DNA of 64,000 nt from Rosenbergiella collisarenosi (GCF_018494085.1 NZ_JABBFP010000006.1:116692-180691); one strand, 5' to 3'. Positions 49,671-61,341 are shown, counted from the first letter of the stretch. Numbers and translations: made by a program. The notes: generated by a model from the sequence alone, not told the origin.

Positions 49671-50170
49671 GAAGTCGGCTATTTCCCTAGTTTACCTCGT
49701 TGCAAGGTATCGATATTTCCATAATCTCAGGTGCGCCAGTTTCAGGTGTTTAATGTCTAGCTTTGAAATAATTTACGATGGACAAGTGTTATATCGCTGC
49801 GAGGGGATATAACCTGCTGATAGCGAAGGCACTAAAGCCGCGTATTCAAGATGATGAGAAAAAACGTTACAGAAAAACTCCTCTATCTGAGTAATTAAAG
49901 AGCGCGAGGTTTTGGCGCGAAATATTTATCCATATTGTGTGTTTTTACAGTAATTAATTCACTCGATATTTCCGTAACCAGGTTAATAATTATCTAAAAA
50001 ATTGGAGGTTGTTTCCGGACTCTAGGCTATAGCCAAGTTATTTTTAGTTCCGATATTAAACAATTACTGAGTATTTTCGCGCTGCTGTAGTCGATAAAGT
50101 AAAAGAATAAGCATCGTAAGGAGAGACCTCGGTCAGCCCTATTTTTGTGATAGTGATTAGGACGTAAATA

Positions 50171-50184
50171 ATGATCTAAATCAT
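50171..50184. promoter_or_regulatory. Possible FNR/CRP-type site upstream of the amidase gene
   Basis: ATGATCTAAATCAT is a palindromic 14-mer resembling the FNR consensus (TTGAT-N4-ATCAA) with outer base changes, 82 bp before the amidase start. Judged by eye; weak. Confidence 0.25.
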
Positions 50185-50265
50185 GCTATCTGATTTACGT
50201 AAGAACGTAACTGAATGAGCAGAGTCTAACTGAATGTTGAATCACAACATAGGTAAGGAGTCTGT

Positions 50266-51027
50266 ATGTACCAGATTGATTATAATAGTTATCGCTCCAT
50301 TAAAGGATTTAATCGACGCGTTCGTTTTCTGGTCTTGCACTATACTGCGCTTAATTTTGAGAACTCAATTATTGCATTGACAGGTTATTCAGTCAGTGCT
50401 CATTACCTTGTTCCTGACCCTTCAGATAAATCATATCTAGATGCCGGTTTTAAAGATATGCGCATCTTTAATCTGGTCGATGAAAATGAACGTGCTTGGC
50501 ATGCCGGCGCTAGCTCTTGGGATAGCCGAAGTAATCTTAACGATACCTCTATAGGAATTGAGATTGTTAATTTAGCGACTGATAATGACGGGATATATAC
50601 CTTCCCTGCTTATAATCCGGTCCAGATTGAGGCAATCAAAGAATTGGCAATAAATATCCTTCAGCGTTATCCAGATATTACGCCCATTAACGTTATTGGT
50701 CACAGTGATATTGCTCCCGGAAGGAAAAATGATCCAGGGAGTGCTTTCCCGTGGGAAGAGCTTTATGCCGTTGGCGTCGGGGCATGGTTTGATGAGGAAA
50801 CAAAGAGCAAATATACAGAGCAGTTTAGCCATGATTTACCTTCGAAAGATGACATGATACTCATGCTGAAACGCTATGGATACGATATATCGGGTTCAGA
50901 AACCGATAGTGGTTATGCTCAGTTAATACGAGCATTTCAGCTACATTTTCGTCCTTGTGATTACAGCGGTAAAGTAGATTCTGAAACTGCTGCAATTCTT
51001 TATGCTCTTGTGGAAAAATACAAATAG
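50266..51027 (+). CDS. N-acetylmuramoyl-L-alanine amidase, AmiD-like, without signal peptide
   Basis: A 253-residue zinc amidase that cleaves between N-acetylmuramic acid and the peptide of peptidoglycan. The amidase_2 core is clear: zinc ligands in LVLHYTA (His25), VIGHSDIAPGR (His146) and NDPG (Asp156), plus RAWHAGASSW and DTSIGIEI. A C-terminal peptidoglycan-binding-type domain covers about residues 188-250. It resembles AmiD but lacks its lipoprotein signal; the N-terminus MYQIDYNSYRSIKGF has no export signal. AAGGAG-type ribosome-binding site upstream. A GH18-type hydrolase gene follows 13 bp later, so the two wall or chitin hydrolases form an operon. Confidence 0.85.
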   Translation: MYQIDYNSYRSIKGFNRRVRFLVLHYTALNFENSIIALTGYSVSAHYLVPDPSDKSYLDAGFKDMRIFNLVDENERAWHAGASSWDSRSNLNDTSIGIEIVNLATDNDGIYTFPAYNPVQIEAIKELAINILQRYPDITPINVIGHSDIAPGRKNDPGSAFPWEELYAVGVGAWFDEETKSKYTEQFSHDLPSKDDMILMLKRYGYDISGSETDSGYAQLIRAFQLHFRPCDYSGKVDSETAAILYALVEKYK

Positions 51028-51040
51028 GGAAATACAGATT

Positions 51041-51793
51041 ATGAATAAATTTATTATGGGGGCTTGGAGTCAGTCGCTGTCTGGAAAACCCCTTCAGGAA
51101 TTCGATGTAATTATGTATGGCATGGTGACCAACTTGGATGGACTGACCACTGGGTCAGCGACAAGCCCTGGCTGGAGTCCGGAAAAGCAGAGTAAGCCTG
51201 ATAATACCCCCAATTTTAAAGGAAAGACGCTTTGGGTTTATGGCGGAGGAGGATGCTCGCCAGAAGGGAAGCCTGCACATCAGGAGGAAGTTCTAAGGAT
51301 TGCTGAAGCGACAAAAAGTAGGGGCTGGGATGGTGTAGATTTTGATGATGAATGCAATATGAACATTGACCTTGTGATTGAGGCAATGAAGCAGTTAAAA
51401 AAATGCAGCAAAGATACAAGCTTTGGTTTTATTGCCGGATATTCCTATAACCATCCGACGACAGATAATGGAAAAAAACTGAACGAAAAGGTGAAAAAGC
51501 TTATCCAGTCAGACCAATGTGACCGTTTTATCCATTACTGTTATGCTACGGCTATGTGGAGTAAAGAGGATATTATCAGTAATATTATTCCAGCCTTAAA
51601 ACAGACGTTAGCACAGGGTGCAGACAGTAAAAAATGTATTCTAGCCCTAACGACAAGGGGGCTGACTGATTGGAATTTAAATTATTTTATCGACCAGGTT
51701 CTGGACTTCAATCTTGGCGGGCTTTTTATCTGGAAATATGAAGATCTAAAAGATGAACATTATAAAATCATCAAAGAAAGACTAAGAAAATAA
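51041..51793 (+). CDS. GH18-type glycoside hydrolase (chitinase/endo-glucosaminidase fold), no signal peptide
   Basis: A 250-residue protein with a TIM-barrel pattern. The GH18 signature DGxDxDxE is present as DGVDFDDE (residues 97-104, catalytic Glu104), preceded by KTLWVYGGGGC (beta-3 strand) and followed by a CYATAMW strand and a final GLFIWKYEDL. Members cut beta-1,4 GlcNAc linkages in chitin or peptidoglycan-like polymers. No export signal is visible. ATG 51041 is chosen over the earlier frame start because of AGGGA upstream and the proper barrel beginning (KFIMGAWSQS). Its 3' end has a hairpin. Codon use is AT-richer than kup or rbs. Confidence 0.75.
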   Translation: MNKFIMGAWSQSLSGKPLQEFDVIMYGMVTNLDGLTTGSATSPGWSPEKQSKPDNTPNFKGKTLWVYGGGGCSPEGKPAHQEEVLRIAEATKSRGWDGVDFDDECNMNIDLVIEAMKQLKKCSKDTSFGFIAGYSYNHPTTDNGKKLNEKVKKLIQSDQCDRFIHYCYATAMWSKEDIISNIIPALKQTLAQGADSKKCILALTTRGLTDWNLNYFIDQVLDFNLGGLFIWKYEDLKDEHYKIIKERLRK

Positions 51794-52113
51794 AATAAGC
51801 GTTTAACGCTTAACTAAGTGACCGATAGGTCGGTCACTATAATTCTAATACAGAAAGTTAAATTTGTCGCTAATTTAAAAAATAATTCAAAATCTATTAA
51901 TAGCCACTAATTCCAGCGTTACATTATCTTGGTAAAAGATAAATAAGGGTAGATAGACGATACTCTACTCCTATGCCGATTTCCAACTGCAGGCGTAGCA
52001 GTTCCTATAATAGGCCAGTGGACGCTCCAATATTACGTCTTTTGATACTGATCGCTAAAAGGGGATTGGGCTTTACGCCTAATGCCCTATTTTTTCACGC
52101 TAGATCTCTACGC
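51794..52113. other. Intergenic region of 320 bp between GH18 gene and budR
   Basis: Holds the terminator hairpin of the amidase-GH18 operon (51817-51838). The remainder is AT-rich then mixed, with no gene; a GC-poor imperfect stem with T-run near 52070-52096 may be a second terminator. Confidence 0.45.
51817..51838 (+). terminator. Hairpin after GH18 gene
   Basis: AGTGACCGA (51817-51825), loop TAGG, TCGGTCACT (51830-51838): a perfect 9-bp stem 24 bases after the stop. Only a short A/T tail, so moderate as a terminator. Confidence 0.6.
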
Positions 52114-52989
52114 TTAGTTACTGCCTGTACTGATCAAAGAGAGTAGATGTTTAATAATGGGTGAGCGATCCCAACGACGCCATGCCAGGGCTATCTCAGT
52201 AGTCAACTGCGGGTCCTCGATTTTCCGATAGGACACACCAGGCATCGCAATGATGGTGAGTGACTCTGGAACGAAGGTAAAACCAAATCCGCTGGCAACC
52301 ATCGCAATCGAGGCAGACATCTGTGGCGCTTGGGTCGCTAATTCGGGTACTACGCCCTGATCATGACAAAAACGGATGATCATGTCATAAAGGCTGGGTG
52401 CTAGTTCTCTTGGGAATAAAGTGAGCGGTAACTCTCTGAGGATCGTGTCAAGGGGGGTTTTAGCCTCTTCCTCGCGAACCACCAGAAACATACTTTCTTG
52501 AGTAATAGTTTGCAGATTAAATTCTTGGCTCGTTTGACAAGGCAATCTGACAAACGCAGCGTCTAACGTCCCTTCGCGCAGCGATTGCATCAATTGCGAC
52601 ATATTACTTTCTTCTGAAAGCAAGGTCGCCGAGGGATAGAGCGTATGAAATTTTTTTAACCGTTTAAACAGAATGGGGTGAAAGACGCTGGAACAGGCAA
52701 ATCCTAAGGTCGCTTTACCATTAATCCCGCGCGCAATACCTCGGGTCTTTTCTAGAGCCTGATCGGTCAACAATAATATCTGTCTCGCTTCCTTATAGAA
52801 AGCTTCCCCTGCCTCGGTCAATTCCACCCCACTTTTTAAACGCAGAAAAAGCGGCGTACCGATTTCCCTCTCTAAACGGAGAATCTGTTGGCTTAACGGA
52901 GGTTGGGAAATTGATAGCCTCTCAGCTGCACGAGTGAAGTTACGCGTTTCAGCGACGGCAACAAAATAACGAAGATAACGCAGTTCCAT
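52114..52989 (-). CDS. budR: LysR-type regulator of the acetoin/butanediol genes
   Basis: A 291-residue LysR regulator: N-terminal helix-turn-helix (MELRYLRYFVAVAETRNFTRAAERLSISQPPLSQQI) and a substrate domain with the CbnR/AlsR-like segment VREGTLDAAFVRLP-type signature. Divergent from budA across 98 bp, the arrangement of Klebsiella BudR/AlsR, which activates the bud operon in response to acetate and low pH. Function by position and family. Confidence 0.85.
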   Translation of the reverse strand: MELRYLRYFVAVAETRNFTRAAERLSISQPPLSQQILRLEREIGTPLFLRLKSGVELTEAGEAFYKEARQILLLTDQALEKTRGIARGINGKATLGFACSSVFHPILFKRLKKFHTLYPSATLLSEESNMSQLMQSLREGTLDAAFVRLPCQTSQEFNLQTITQESMFLVVREEEAKTPLDTILRELPLTLFPRELAPSLYDMIIRFCHDQGVVPELATQAPQMSASIAMVASGFGFTFVPESLTIIAMPGVSYRKIEDPQLTTEIALAWRRWDRSPIIKHLLSLISTGSN

Positions 52990-53087
52990 ATCGATAACGT
53001 CTTAAAGTCGGGCCTTCCCTATATTGGAACTCGATGGCGGCATAGGTCAACATACTTTCTAAGGTTTTTACTTATAGAGAGGAAAAC

Positions 53088-53870
53088 ATGGCTGATCATC
53101 TTATTGATTGCGACTGTGCCTCACAACTCGGACAGATGGTTAAACTGGCTCGGCAACAACGACCAGAAAAAGTAGTTTTTCAAACATCGTTGATGAGTGC
53201 CTTACTCAGTGGTGTATATGACGGCTCGATGACCGTTGCTGATCTTCTTGAAAAAGGGGACTTCGGTCTGGGCACCTTTAACCATTTAGACGGCGAACTG
53301 GTTGCACTCGATCATCAAATTTATCAACTAAAGTCTGATGGTAGCGCACAACAGGCGAGGGTGGATCAACAAACTCCCTTTGCGGTGATGACCTTCTTCC
53401 AACCAGACTATTGTCTTGAGTTGAAGCAGCCCATTTCGCGGCAAGAGATTCATCGATTGATCGATCAGCACCTCCCTTCAGATAACCTATTCTGTGCCCT
53501 GCGTATAGAGGGGGATTTCCAGCAAGCGCAGACCCGAACAGTGCCTGAACAGTGTCGGCCGTACCGGCCGATGCAGGAAGCGATAGCCGAGCAACCGATC
53601 TTTACCTTTAATCAGAAAAACGGGTCGGTGATTGGCTTTCGCACTCCGCAATATATGCAGGGAATCAATGTTGCCGGCTATCACGAGCATTTTATTACCG
53701 ATGATCGGCAAGGGGGCGGCCACCTTCTAGATTATCACTTACTGTCAGGGCAGCTGACTTTTGGTGCGATTCATAAGCTAGTGGTCGACCTACCTACCGA
53801 TCATGAATTTCTTAATGCCGACCTACATCCAGACGATCTCGATCAAGCTATACGCGCAGTAGAGAGTTAA
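53088..53870 (+). CDS. budA: Alpha-acetolactate decarboxylase
   Basis: Converts acetolactate to acetoin, step two of butanediol fermentation. 260 residues; the zinc-binding HxH region is visible in AGYHEHFITDDRQGGGHLLDY. Upstream ribosome-binding site GAGAGG. budB starts 12 bp later. Confidence 0.93.
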   Translation: MADHLIDCDCASQLGQMVKLARQQRPEKVVFQTSLMSALLSGVYDGSMTVADLLEKGDFGLGTFNHLDGELVALDHQIYQLKSDGSAQQARVDQQTPFAVMTFFQPDYCLELKQPISRQEIHRLIDQHLPSDNLFCALRIEGDFQQAQTRTVPEQCRPYRPMQEAIAEQPIFTFNQKNGSVIGFRTPQYMQGINVAGYHEHFITDDRQGGGHLLDYHLLSGQLTFGAIHKLVVDLPTDHEFLNADLHPDDLDQAIRAVES

Positions 53871-53882
53871 GTGGAGATAATC

Positions 53883-55562
53883 ATGCGTAACAAAATCCAA
53901 GATAAGCAGTGGCAATCCGGTGCTGACCTCGTCGTCGCACAACTCGAAACACAAGGCGTGAAGCATATTTTTGGGATTCCTGGCGCTAAAATTGATCGTG
54001 TTTTTGACTCATTGGTAGACTCTTCTATTAAGATGATCCCCGTTCGACATGAAGCGAATGGCGCCTTTATGGCCGCAGCGATGGGGCGTTTAACCGGCAA
54101 GGCCGGCGTAACCTTAGTCACATCTGGCCCTGGGTGTTCCAACATTATTACTGGGATTGCCACGGCGACGAGTGAAGGTGACCCCGTTGTCGCCATCGGT
54201 GGCGCGGTTAAGCGCGCCGATAGTGCCAAGCTAGTGCACCAGAGTATGGATACCGTGGGGATGTTTCGCCCGATCACCAAATACTCGGTAGAGGTAACGT
54301 CTGCAGATGCCTTAAGTGAAGTCATCAGCAATGCCTTTCGTAAGGCGGAGTTAGGTCGACCAGGGGGATCGTTTGTCAGCCTACCGCAAGATATCATTAA
54401 CGAACCGGTCTATGGCCATACACTACCCGTTATCCCGTCGATAAAGCAGGGGGCTGCACCTCTTAGTGCGATTAAAGCGTTAGCTAAACAGGTGGGACAG
54501 GCTAAAAATCCGGTGATCCTTTTAGGCTTAATGGCAAGTCAGCCCGACAATGCCCGCGCGTTGAAACAGTTACTGGACGCGAGCCATATTCCGGTCACCA
54601 GTACTTACCAAGCCGCGGGGGCTATCTCGCAAGAACATTTTAGTCGTTTCGCTGGAAGGGTAGGATTATTTAATAACCAAGCGGGGGATAAGCTACTACG
54701 CCAAGCCGATCTGGTCATTACTATCGGTTACAGCCCTGTAGAATACGAACCGGCTATGTGGAGTGAGGGCAATGTCGCGCTTGCCCATATCGATGTGGTA
54801 CCCGCTGAACCTGATAATTACTATGTGCCTGATATTGAGTTAATTGGGGATATTGCCCAGACGCTTGAACATTTGACCGAACATCTCTCCAGCCCGCTCG
54901 TTCTCAGTCCAGAAGCCAGCCATATTCTTGAGGACAGGCAAGCGCAGAGACAACTTCTCGCCGCCCATGCGTGCAAACTAAATCAATTTGCGATCCATCC
55001 CCTGCGGATTGTCCGAGCGATGCAAGACATTATTGATAATGATGTCTCACTGACGGTGGACATGGGAAGTTTCCATATCTGGATCGCTCGCTATTTATAT
55101 AGCTTTAGGGCGCGACAAATCATCATCTCTAATGGACAACAAACCATGGGCGTTGCGCTACCTTGGGCGATAGGTGCCTGGCTGGTGGATCCTTCTCGGA
55201 AAGTGATATCCGTCTCTGGGGATGGTGGGTTTATGCAGTCCAGCATGGAGCTGGAAACAGCTGTCCGCTTAAAGGCCAACATATTGCATATCATCTGGGT
55301 CGATGATGAGTACAACATGGTGGCGATGCAAGAACAAAAAAAATACCAACGCGTTTCAGGGGTTAAGTTTGGTGCTATCGATTTCAAAGTCTATGCCGAG
55401 GCATTTGGGGCAGCAGGGTTTGCGGTTGAAAGTATCGAACAGCTTGAGCCTATACTCAAACGTGCAATGGAGGTGGAGGGGCCTGCGGTCGTAGCGATTC
55501 CGGTGGATTATACTGACAATCCACGATTGATGGAGGAGCTGCATCTGAGTCAAATTATTTAA
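53883..55562 (+). CDS. budB: Catabolic acetolactate synthase
   Basis: Condenses two pyruvate to alpha-acetolactate under acid or fermentative conditions. A 559-residue TPP enzyme of the catabolic (AlsS-like) class, no [15 protein letters not shown] near residue 50 (cofactor Glu), central domain, and the TPP motif [13 protein letters not shown] with the following NMVAMQE. ATG 53883 is preferred over an in-frame GTG at 53871 given GGAG spacing. Compares closely with Klebsiella BudB. Confidence 0.94.
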   Translation: MRNKIQDKQWQSGADLVVAQLETQGVKHIFGIPGAKIDRVFDSLVDSSIKMIPVRHEANGAFMAAAMGRLTGKAGVTLVTSGPGCSNIITGIATATSEGDPVVAIGGAVKRADSAKLVHQSMDTVGMFRPITKYSVEVTSADALSEVISNAFRKAELGRPGGSFVSLPQDIINEPVYGHTLPVIPSIKQGAAPLSAIKALAKQVGQAKNPVILLGLMASQPDNARALKQLLDASHIPVTSTYQAAGAISQEHFSRFAGRVGLFNNQAGDKLLRQADLVITIGYSPVEYEPAMWSEGNVALAHIDVVPAEPDNYYVPDIELIGDIAQTLEHLTEHLSSPLVLSPEASHILEDRQAQRQLLAAHACKLNQFAIHPLRIVRAMQDIIDNDVSLTVDMGSFHIWIARYLYSFRARQIIISNGQQTMGVALPWAIGAWLVDPSRKVISVSGDGGFMQSSMELETAVRLKANILHIIWVDDEYNMVAMQEQKKYQRVSGVKFGAIDFKVYAEAFGAAGFAVESIEQLEPILKRAMEVEGPAVVAIPVDYTDNPRLMEELHLSQII

Positions 55563-55572
55563 GAAGGAATAA

Positions 55573-56349
<777 letters not shown>

Positions 56350-56357
56350 GGTTTATC

Positions 56358-56396
56358 CCACTGCCCATTAGGGGCAGTGGATATTGCATATTTTTT
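56358..56396 (+). terminator. Terminator after budC
   Basis: CCACTGCCC (56358-56366), loop ATTAG, GGGCAGTGG (56372-56380); a T6 run follows 10 bases later (56391-56396). Perfect stem; separates the bud and rbs operons. Confidence 0.75.
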
Positions 56397-56425
56397 ATGA
56401 AATCTTCCTGTCGTTACATTATTAA

Positions 56426-56441
56426 TTTGGAATAGATCACG
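56426..56441. promoter_or_regulatory. Possible CRP site upstream of rbsD
   Basis: TTTGG-N6-TCACG imperfectly matches TGTGA-N6-TCACA, 5 bases left of the first RbsR-type operator. The E. coli rbs operon is CRP-dependent, so this is plausible. Confidence 0.35.
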
Positions 56442-56445
56442 CTTT

Positions 56446-56463
56446 CAGCGAAACGATTCGACA
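56446..56463. promoter_or_regulatory. RbsR operator-like site 1
   Basis: CAGCGAAACGATTCGACA, an imperfect copy of the perfect palindrome 79 bp downstream, on the same phase relative to rbsD. Confidence 0.6.
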
Positions 56464-56524
56464 GCTATCACATTTTCCCCTTTTCTCGATTGAGAGCCAG
56501 CGCTCATTTAGTTCATCCTCTTGT

Positions 56525-56542
56525 CAGCGAAACGTTTCGCTG
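56525..56542. promoter_or_regulatory. RbsR operator
   Basis: CAGCGAAACGTTTCGCTG, a perfect 18-bp palindrome of the LacI-family type, 11 bp before the rbsD ATG. Matches the core AGCGAAACGTTTCGCT bound by RbsR in E. coli. The upstream partial copy suggests looping. Confidence 0.9.
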
Positions 56543-56553
56543 AGGAGCTAAGT

Positions 56554-56973
56554 ATGAACAAAGGCCAGCTACTACATCCCGATATTGCCCACGTCATTAC
56601 ACAATTAGGACATTTCGACAGCTTAACTATCGCAGATGCCGGATTGCCTATACCACCGGGCCCGCAGCGTATCGATCTAGCGTTAACGCCTGGCATACCA
56701 AGCTTTGAGCAGGTAAGTGTGGCCGTTGCTGATTATATGTCTATCCAAAGCCTGTATCTCGCGCAAGAGATCATTGAGCATAACCCTGACCTGCACCGTA
56801 CTTTACTGGCTCTAGTCGCACGTTTATCTGCAGAACAGGGGCGAGACGTTGATGTCACTTACCTCTCTCATGAGCACTTCAAGTCGTTGACAAAAGAGTC
56901 ACGCGCCGTGATCCGTAGTGGGGAGTGTACGCCTTACGCCAATGTTATTTTTGTCGCCGGAGTGACCTTTTAA
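56554..56973 (+). CDS. rbsD: D-ribose pyranase
   Basis: Interconverts beta-pyranose and furanose ribose so that RbsK can use it. 139 residues, the E. coli length; VCDAGLPIP-like [11 protein letters not shown] and [22 protein letters not shown] are conserved. The frame opens at 56521, but ATG 56554 (GAGGAG upstream) is the family start. Confidence 0.95.
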   Translation: MNKGQLLHPDIAHVITQLGHFDSLTIADAGLPIPPGPQRIDLALTPGIPSFEQVSVAVADYMSIQSLYLAQEIIEHNPDLHRTLLALVARLSAEQGRDVDVTYLSHEHFKSLTKESRAVIRSGECTPYANVIFVAGVTF

Positions 56974-56974
56974 T

Positions 56975-58489
56975 ATGGAAGCTCAAAGCCTGTTAGCCCT
57001 CACCAATATCGAGAAATCCTTTCCCGGGGTTAAAGCATTAAATGGAGCCTCGCTTCGTGTAAAGGCAGGGCGAGTAATGGCCTTGGTGGGCGAAAATGGC
57101 GCGGGCAAATCGACCATGATGAAGATCATGACTGGGATCTATCAGAAAGATGCTGGGATATGTCATTGGTTAGGAAAAGAAACGGTATTTACCGGCCCGA
57201 AACAGTCGCAAGAGGCTGGGATTGGGATCATCCATCAGGAGCTTAACCTCATTGGTTCATTGACGGTCGCTGAGAATATTTTCCTCGGACGCGAGCCTTT
57301 ACGGGCTTTTGGCCGCATCGATTGGCCGATGCTTTACCACGAAGCCGATCAACTGTTGGCGCGCTTGAATTTGCGCTTCTCAAGCAGCGTCCTAGTCGAT
57401 CATTTATCCATTGGCGATCAACAGATGGTGGAGATCGCCAAGGTACTGAGTTACCAGTCGAAGGTGATCGTTATGGACGAGCCGACCGACGCATTAACCG
57501 ATACCGAGACGCTATCCCTATTCAAGGTTATCAACGAGTTGAAAGCGCAAGGTTGCGGTATCGTTTATATCTCGCACCGTATGAAGGAGATCTTCGATAT
57601 CTGCGACGATGTGACGGTCTTTCGTGACGGCCGTTTTATTGGTGAATACGACGTAAATGCTATTGATGAACAACATCTCATTGAACTGATGGTTGGCCGT
57701 AAGCTTGAAGAACAATATCCCCATCTTGATAAGCAACATGGTGAGACTCGTTTAGAGGTCAGACACCTCAGCGGCTCTGGTATTGAGGATGTCAGCTTTA
57801 CCCTAAGAAGCGGTGAAATCCTCGGGTTATCCGGATTGATGGGCGCGGGACGTAGTGAGTTGATGAAAATGATCTACGGTGCCTATCCCAAAACGTCAGG
57901 CAAGCTCCTTCTCAATCAGCAGCCTATTTCGGTTCGAACTCCTCAGCAGGCACTGGCGCAAGGCATTGTCTATATCTCGGAAGACCGTAAACGAGAAGGT
58001 CTGATCCTTGGAATGTCGATCAAACATAATATGTCGCTGACGGCATTACCTTATTTCTCAGGTTTCGGCGGAGCGTTGAAACACCACGAGGAGCGGCTAA
58101 CCGTTGGCGATTTTATCCGGCTGTTTAATATCAAAACCGACTCAATGGATAAAACTATCGGTTTACTCTCTGGCGGTAATCAACAAAAGGTCTCGATTGC
58201 TCGCGGGTTGATGACTAAACCCAAGGTTCTAATTTTGGACGAGCCGACCCGTGGTGTAGATGTGGGGGCGAAAAAAGAAATTTATCAGTTAATCAATCAA
58301 TGTAAGGAAGAGGGGTTAAGCATCATTCTTGTCTCCTCTGAAATGCCAGAGGTGTTGGGAATGAGCGATCGAATCTTAGTGATGCATGAAGGGCGGATCA
58401 GCGGGGAGTTTACCCGGGAACAGGCGACTCAGGAGCGACTTATGGCCGCGGCAGTCGGCAAGCAGCATAGCAAGGAGCTAGTAATATGA
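56975..58489 (+). CDS. rbsA: Ribose ABC transporter ATP-binding protein
   Basis: A 504-residue duplicated ATPase: first domain Walker A GENGAGKS near residue 40, signature LSIGDQQ, Walker [10 protein letters not shown]; second domain with degenerate Walker [16 protein letters not shown] and [11 protein letters not shown]. Begins 1 base after the rbsD stop and overlaps rbsC by four bases. Confidence 0.96.
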   Translation: MEAQSLLALTNIEKSFPGVKALNGASLRVKAGRVMALVGENGAGKSTMMKIMTGIYQKDAGICHWLGKETVFTGPKQSQEAGIGIIHQELNLIGSLTVAENIFLGREPLRAFGRIDWPMLYHEADQLLARLNLRFSSSVLVDHLSIGDQQMVEIAKVLSYQSKVIVMDEPTDALTDTETLSLFKVINELKAQGCGIVYISHRMKEIFDICDDVTVFRDGRFIGEYDVNAIDEQHLIELMVGRKLEEQYPHLDKQHGETRLEVRHLSGSGIEDVSFTLRSGEILGLSGLMGAGRSELMKMIYGAYPKTSGKLLLNQQPISVRTPQQALAQGIVYISEDRKREGLILGMSIKHNMSLTALPYFSGFGGALKHHEERLTVGDFIRLFNIKTDSMDKTIGLLSGGNQQKVSIARGLMTKPKVLILDEPTRGVDVGAKKEIYQLINQCKEEGLSIILVSSEMPEVLGMSDRILVMHEGRISGEFTREQATQERLMAAAVGKQHSKELVI

Positions 58490-59457
58490 GTACAACCACC
58501 GCGACCGTAACGTCCAGACGTTCTCTACGCTATCGACTGATAGAGCAGAAGTCACTTATTGCGCTATTGGTATTGATAGCGGTAGTAGCGACACAAAGTA
58601 GTAATTTTTTCACCTTAGCGAACCTCTTCAACATTCTACAACAGACCTCGGTAAACGCGATTATGGCCGTGGGAATGACGTTAGTCATTTTAGCTGCCGG
58701 TATCGATCTCTCAGTGGGATCTTTATTAGCCTTTACCGGAGCATTGGTCGCGTCGTTAATAGGCCATGAGATCAATGCCCTACTTGCGGTAGCGATAGCC
58801 CTGATGGCTGGCGGGCTTATCGGTGGGGTAACCGGAATGGTGATTGCCTGGGGGAAAGTTCAAGCCTTTATCGCCACCTTAGTGATGATGCTGTTACTCC
58901 GAGGCGCTACGATGGTGTTTACCGATGGTAGCCCGATTAGTACAGGCTTTAGCGATAACAGTGACCGTTTCAGCCTTATTGGAATTGGGCAGCTGGCGGG
59001 GATACCGACTCCAGTATGGATTATGTTCATCGTATTTATTGGGGCGTGGTATCTCCTCAATCATACGCGTTTAGGACGTTATATTTATGCCCTCGGCGGT
59101 AATGAAGTAGCCACTCGCTTGTCGGGAATTAACGTTAACCGGATCAAAATTACGGTCTATGCCCTCTGTGGAGCGTTAGCCGCCTTAGCGGGAACTATCG
59201 AGGTTGCCCGGCTTTCTTCGGCGCAGCCTACCGCTGGAACAGGGTATGAGCTGGATGCAATCGCCGCAGTCGTACTCGGGGGGTGCAGTTTATCGGGAGG
59301 ACGCGGACGCATAACTGGGACATTGATTGGCGCATTGATCCTCGGTTTTCTCAATAACGGATTGAACCTAATGGGTGTTTCTTCGTATTTCCAGATGATA
59401 GTCAAAGCCATTGTTATTCTGCTAGCCGTGCTGGCAGACAATAAAAGCCATAAATAA
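58486..59457 (+). CDS. rbsC: Ribose ABC transporter permease
   Basis: A 323-residue permease with about eight to ten helices ([27 protein letters not shown] is diagnostic of the sugar permease group). The stop lies 26 bp before rbsB. Starts with ATGA overlap with rbsA. Confidence 0.96.
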   Translation: MSTTTATVTSRRSLRYRLIEQKSLIALLVLIAVVATQSSNFFTLANLFNILQQTSVNAIMAVGMTLVILAAGIDLSVGSLLAFTGALVASLIGHEINALLAVAIALMAGGLIGGVTGMVIAWGKVQAFIATLVMMLLLRGATMVFTDGSPISTGFSDNSDRFSLIGIGQLAGIPTPVWIMFIVFIGAWYLLNHTRLGRYIYALGGNEVATRLSGINVNRIKITVYALCGALAALAGTIEVARLSSAQPTAGTGYELDAIAAVVLGGCSLSGGRGRITGTLIGALILGFLNNGLNLMGVSSYFQMIVKAIVILLAVLADNKSHK

Positions 59458-59483
59458 CTGTTCGCTTTCCAAGGATACATTTG

Positions 59484-60362
59484 ATGAAAAAACTAACGGC
59501 GCTTTCACTCTTAATCGGTACGATGTTTTGCGGCCAAGCTCTCGCCAAAGAGACCATCGGACTTGTCATCTCAACCTTAAACAATCCCTTTTTCGTCTCG
59601 CTAAAACAAGGCGCTCAACGCGAAGCCGACAAGTTGGGGTATGAGTTGGTAGTGGTTGATTCACAGAATAATCCAGCGCGTGAGCTGGCAAATATCCAAG
59701 ACTTAACGGTACGGGGCACGAAACTGTTGCTTATCAATCCCACAGATTCGGATGCCGTAGGAAATGGTATTAAAATCGCTAACCAAGCGAAGATCCCGGT
59801 TATTACTCTAGACCGCGTCGCATCTCAGGGCCAAGTAGTCAGCCATATAGCCTCGGATAACGTCAAGGGCGGTACGATGGCTGGCGATTTTATCGCGCAG
59901 AAACTGGGTGATGGGGCGAAAGTCATCCAATTACAGGGGATAGCGGGTACGTCTGCCTCGCGCGAAAGAGGAAAGGGGTTCACGACGTCGGCTGAAACTC
60001 ATCATTTTACTATTCTGGCTCGCCAACCCGCAGACTTTGACCGGACTAAAGGGTTGAATGTCATGCAGAACCTGTTACAAGCACACAGTAACGTGCAAGC
60101 GGTATTCGCCGAAAACGACGAAATGGCATTAGGCGCATTAAGAGCCCTGCAGACCGCCGGAAAAAAAGATGTGCTGGTGGTAGGCTTTGATGGAACGGCC
60201 GATGGTATTGCTGCAGTGAAGAGAGGTAAGTTGGCGGCAACGGTTGCCCAGCTTCCAGAACAGATTGGTATGACAGGCATTGAGAACGCGGATAAGGTAT
60301 TAAAAGGTGAAACCATACCTAAGGTCATCCCCGTCGACTTAACCTTAGTCACTCAACATTAA
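59484..60362 (+). CDS. rbsB: Ribose-binding protein
   Basis: Periplasmic ribose receptor, 292 residues with signal peptide ending QALA near residue 22. Ligand region [27 protein letters not shown] and [15 protein letters not shown] 59481 is in frame, but ATG 59484 is 8 bases from AAGGA. A hairpin after the stop stabilises this highly expressed message (inference). Confidence 0.96.
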   Translation: MKKLTALSLLIGTMFCGQALAKETIGLVISTLNNPFFVSLKQGAQREADKLGYELVVVDSQNNPARELANIQDLTVRGTKLLLINPTDSDAVGNGIKIANQAKIPVITLDRVASQGQVVSHIASDNVKGGTMAGDFIAQKLGDGAKVIQLQGIAGTSASRERGKGFTTSAETHHFTILARQPADFDRTKGLNVMQNLLQAHSNVQAVFAENDEMALGALRALQTAGKKDVLVVGFDGTADGIAAVKRGKLAATVAQLPEQIGMTGIENADKVLKGETIPKVIPVDLTLVTQH

Positions 60363-60369
60363 TGTTAAA

Positions 60370-60392
60370 GCGGTACTCCGTGTGAGTACCGC
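60370..60392 (+). promoter_or_regulatory. Hairpin between rbsB and rbsK
   Basis: GCGGTACT (60370-60377), loop CCGTGTG, AGTACCGC (60385-60392): a perfect 8-bp stem ending one base before the rbsK ribosome-binding site AAGGA (60394). Intercistronic hairpins here are expected to lower rbsK relative to rbsB. Confidence 0.7.
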
Positions 60393-60407
60393 CAAGGAAT
60401 GGCAATC

Positions 60408-61331
60408 ATGCAAGTGAATAGAAAAATGGCGGTCCTGGGGAGTATTAATATCGATCATGTTTTACAGGTACCGCATTTTCCTCGTCCAGGAGAAACGTTG
60501 ACCGGCAACCATTATCAGCAGAGTTTTGGTGGTAAGGGAGCCAACCAAGCGGTTGCAGCGGGAAGGAGTGGGGCCTCGATCACCTTTATCGCACGCGTGG
60601 GAAATGATGATATCGGACAGGTAGTGATTCAGCAGTTATCGCAAGATAATATTGATATTTCTGCAGTAGAGGCAACCGACGACGCTGCAACGGGCCTTGC
60701 GATGATTTACCTCGACGATCGCGGCGAAAACACGATTGGTATTTATCCCGGTGCCAATGCACTGTTAACAGAAGAATATGTACAAAAACATCAGCAAGTC
60801 ATTATTGATAGCGATGCACTTTTATTACAGCTTGAAGTGCCCTTACCCAGCGTACTCGCCGCTGCTCAGCTCGCCAAACAACATGACGTGTTAACAGTAT
60901 TGAACCCTGCACCCGCTCAGCCACTCAGTAATGAGCTACTTGCGCTTATCGATATCATTACGCCGAATGAAACCGAAGCCGAGTCGCTGACTGGCGTCGC
61001 GGTTAACACCGATGACGATGCTTATCGCGCGGCATGCGTACTGCACAGTAAAGGTATCCATACCGTGGTCATTACCTTAGGAAGCCGGGGTGTTTGGCTT
61101 AGTATTGAGGGACAGGGTCAACGACTACCAGGCTATGATGTCACGGTTAAGGATACCATCGCCGCGGGGGATACGTTTAACGGTGCCTTTTTATGTCGAT
61201 ACTTAGAGAATGCCGATCAACAGGAGGCCGTTAGCTTTGCACAGGCGGCTGCGGCCATCGCTGTATCACGACAAGGTGCGCAAACCTCAATACCTTGGCG
61301 CGAAGAGATCACTGATTTTCTTAATCAATAA
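60408..61331 (+). CDS. rbsK: Ribokinase
   Basis: Phosphorylates ribose to ribose-5-phosphate. 307 residues; N-terminal [24 protein letters not shown], and the catalytic [11 protein letters not shown] with Asp near residue 252. ATG 60399 abuts the ribosome-binding site, so ATG 60408 at 9-base spacing is preferred. Confidence 0.95.
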   Translation: MQVNRKMAVLGSINIDHVLQVPHFPRPGETLTGNHYQQSFGGKGANQAVAAGRSGASITFIARVGNDDIGQVVIQQLSQDNIDISAVEATDDAATGLAMIYLDDRGENTIGIYPGANALLTEEYVQKHQQVIIDSDALLLQLEVPLPSVLAAAQLAKQHDVLTVLNPAPAQPLSNELLALIDIITPNETEAESLTGVAVNTDDDAYRAACVLHSKGIHTVVITLGSRGVWLSIEGQGQRLPGYDVTVKDTIAAGDTFNGAFLCRYLENADQQEAVSFAQAAAAIAVSRQGAQTSIPWREEITDFLNQ

Positions 61332-61341
61332 GGATAGCGAG

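Larger units (their letters stand above)
49623..50265. other. Intergenic region of 643 bp after kup
   Basis: Contains the kup terminator near its left end and upstream sequence of the amidase gene. No open frame or RNA element is recognised. An 8-bp inverted repeat ACGTAAAT/ATTTACGT (50162-50169, 50193-50200) encloses a possible regulator site at 50171-50184. Composition becomes AT-richer towards the amidase. Confidence 0.5.

Noticed and set aside
52061..52096. Imperfect stem with T-run before budR
   Set aside because: Stem contains a mismatch and low stability; left as a remark only.
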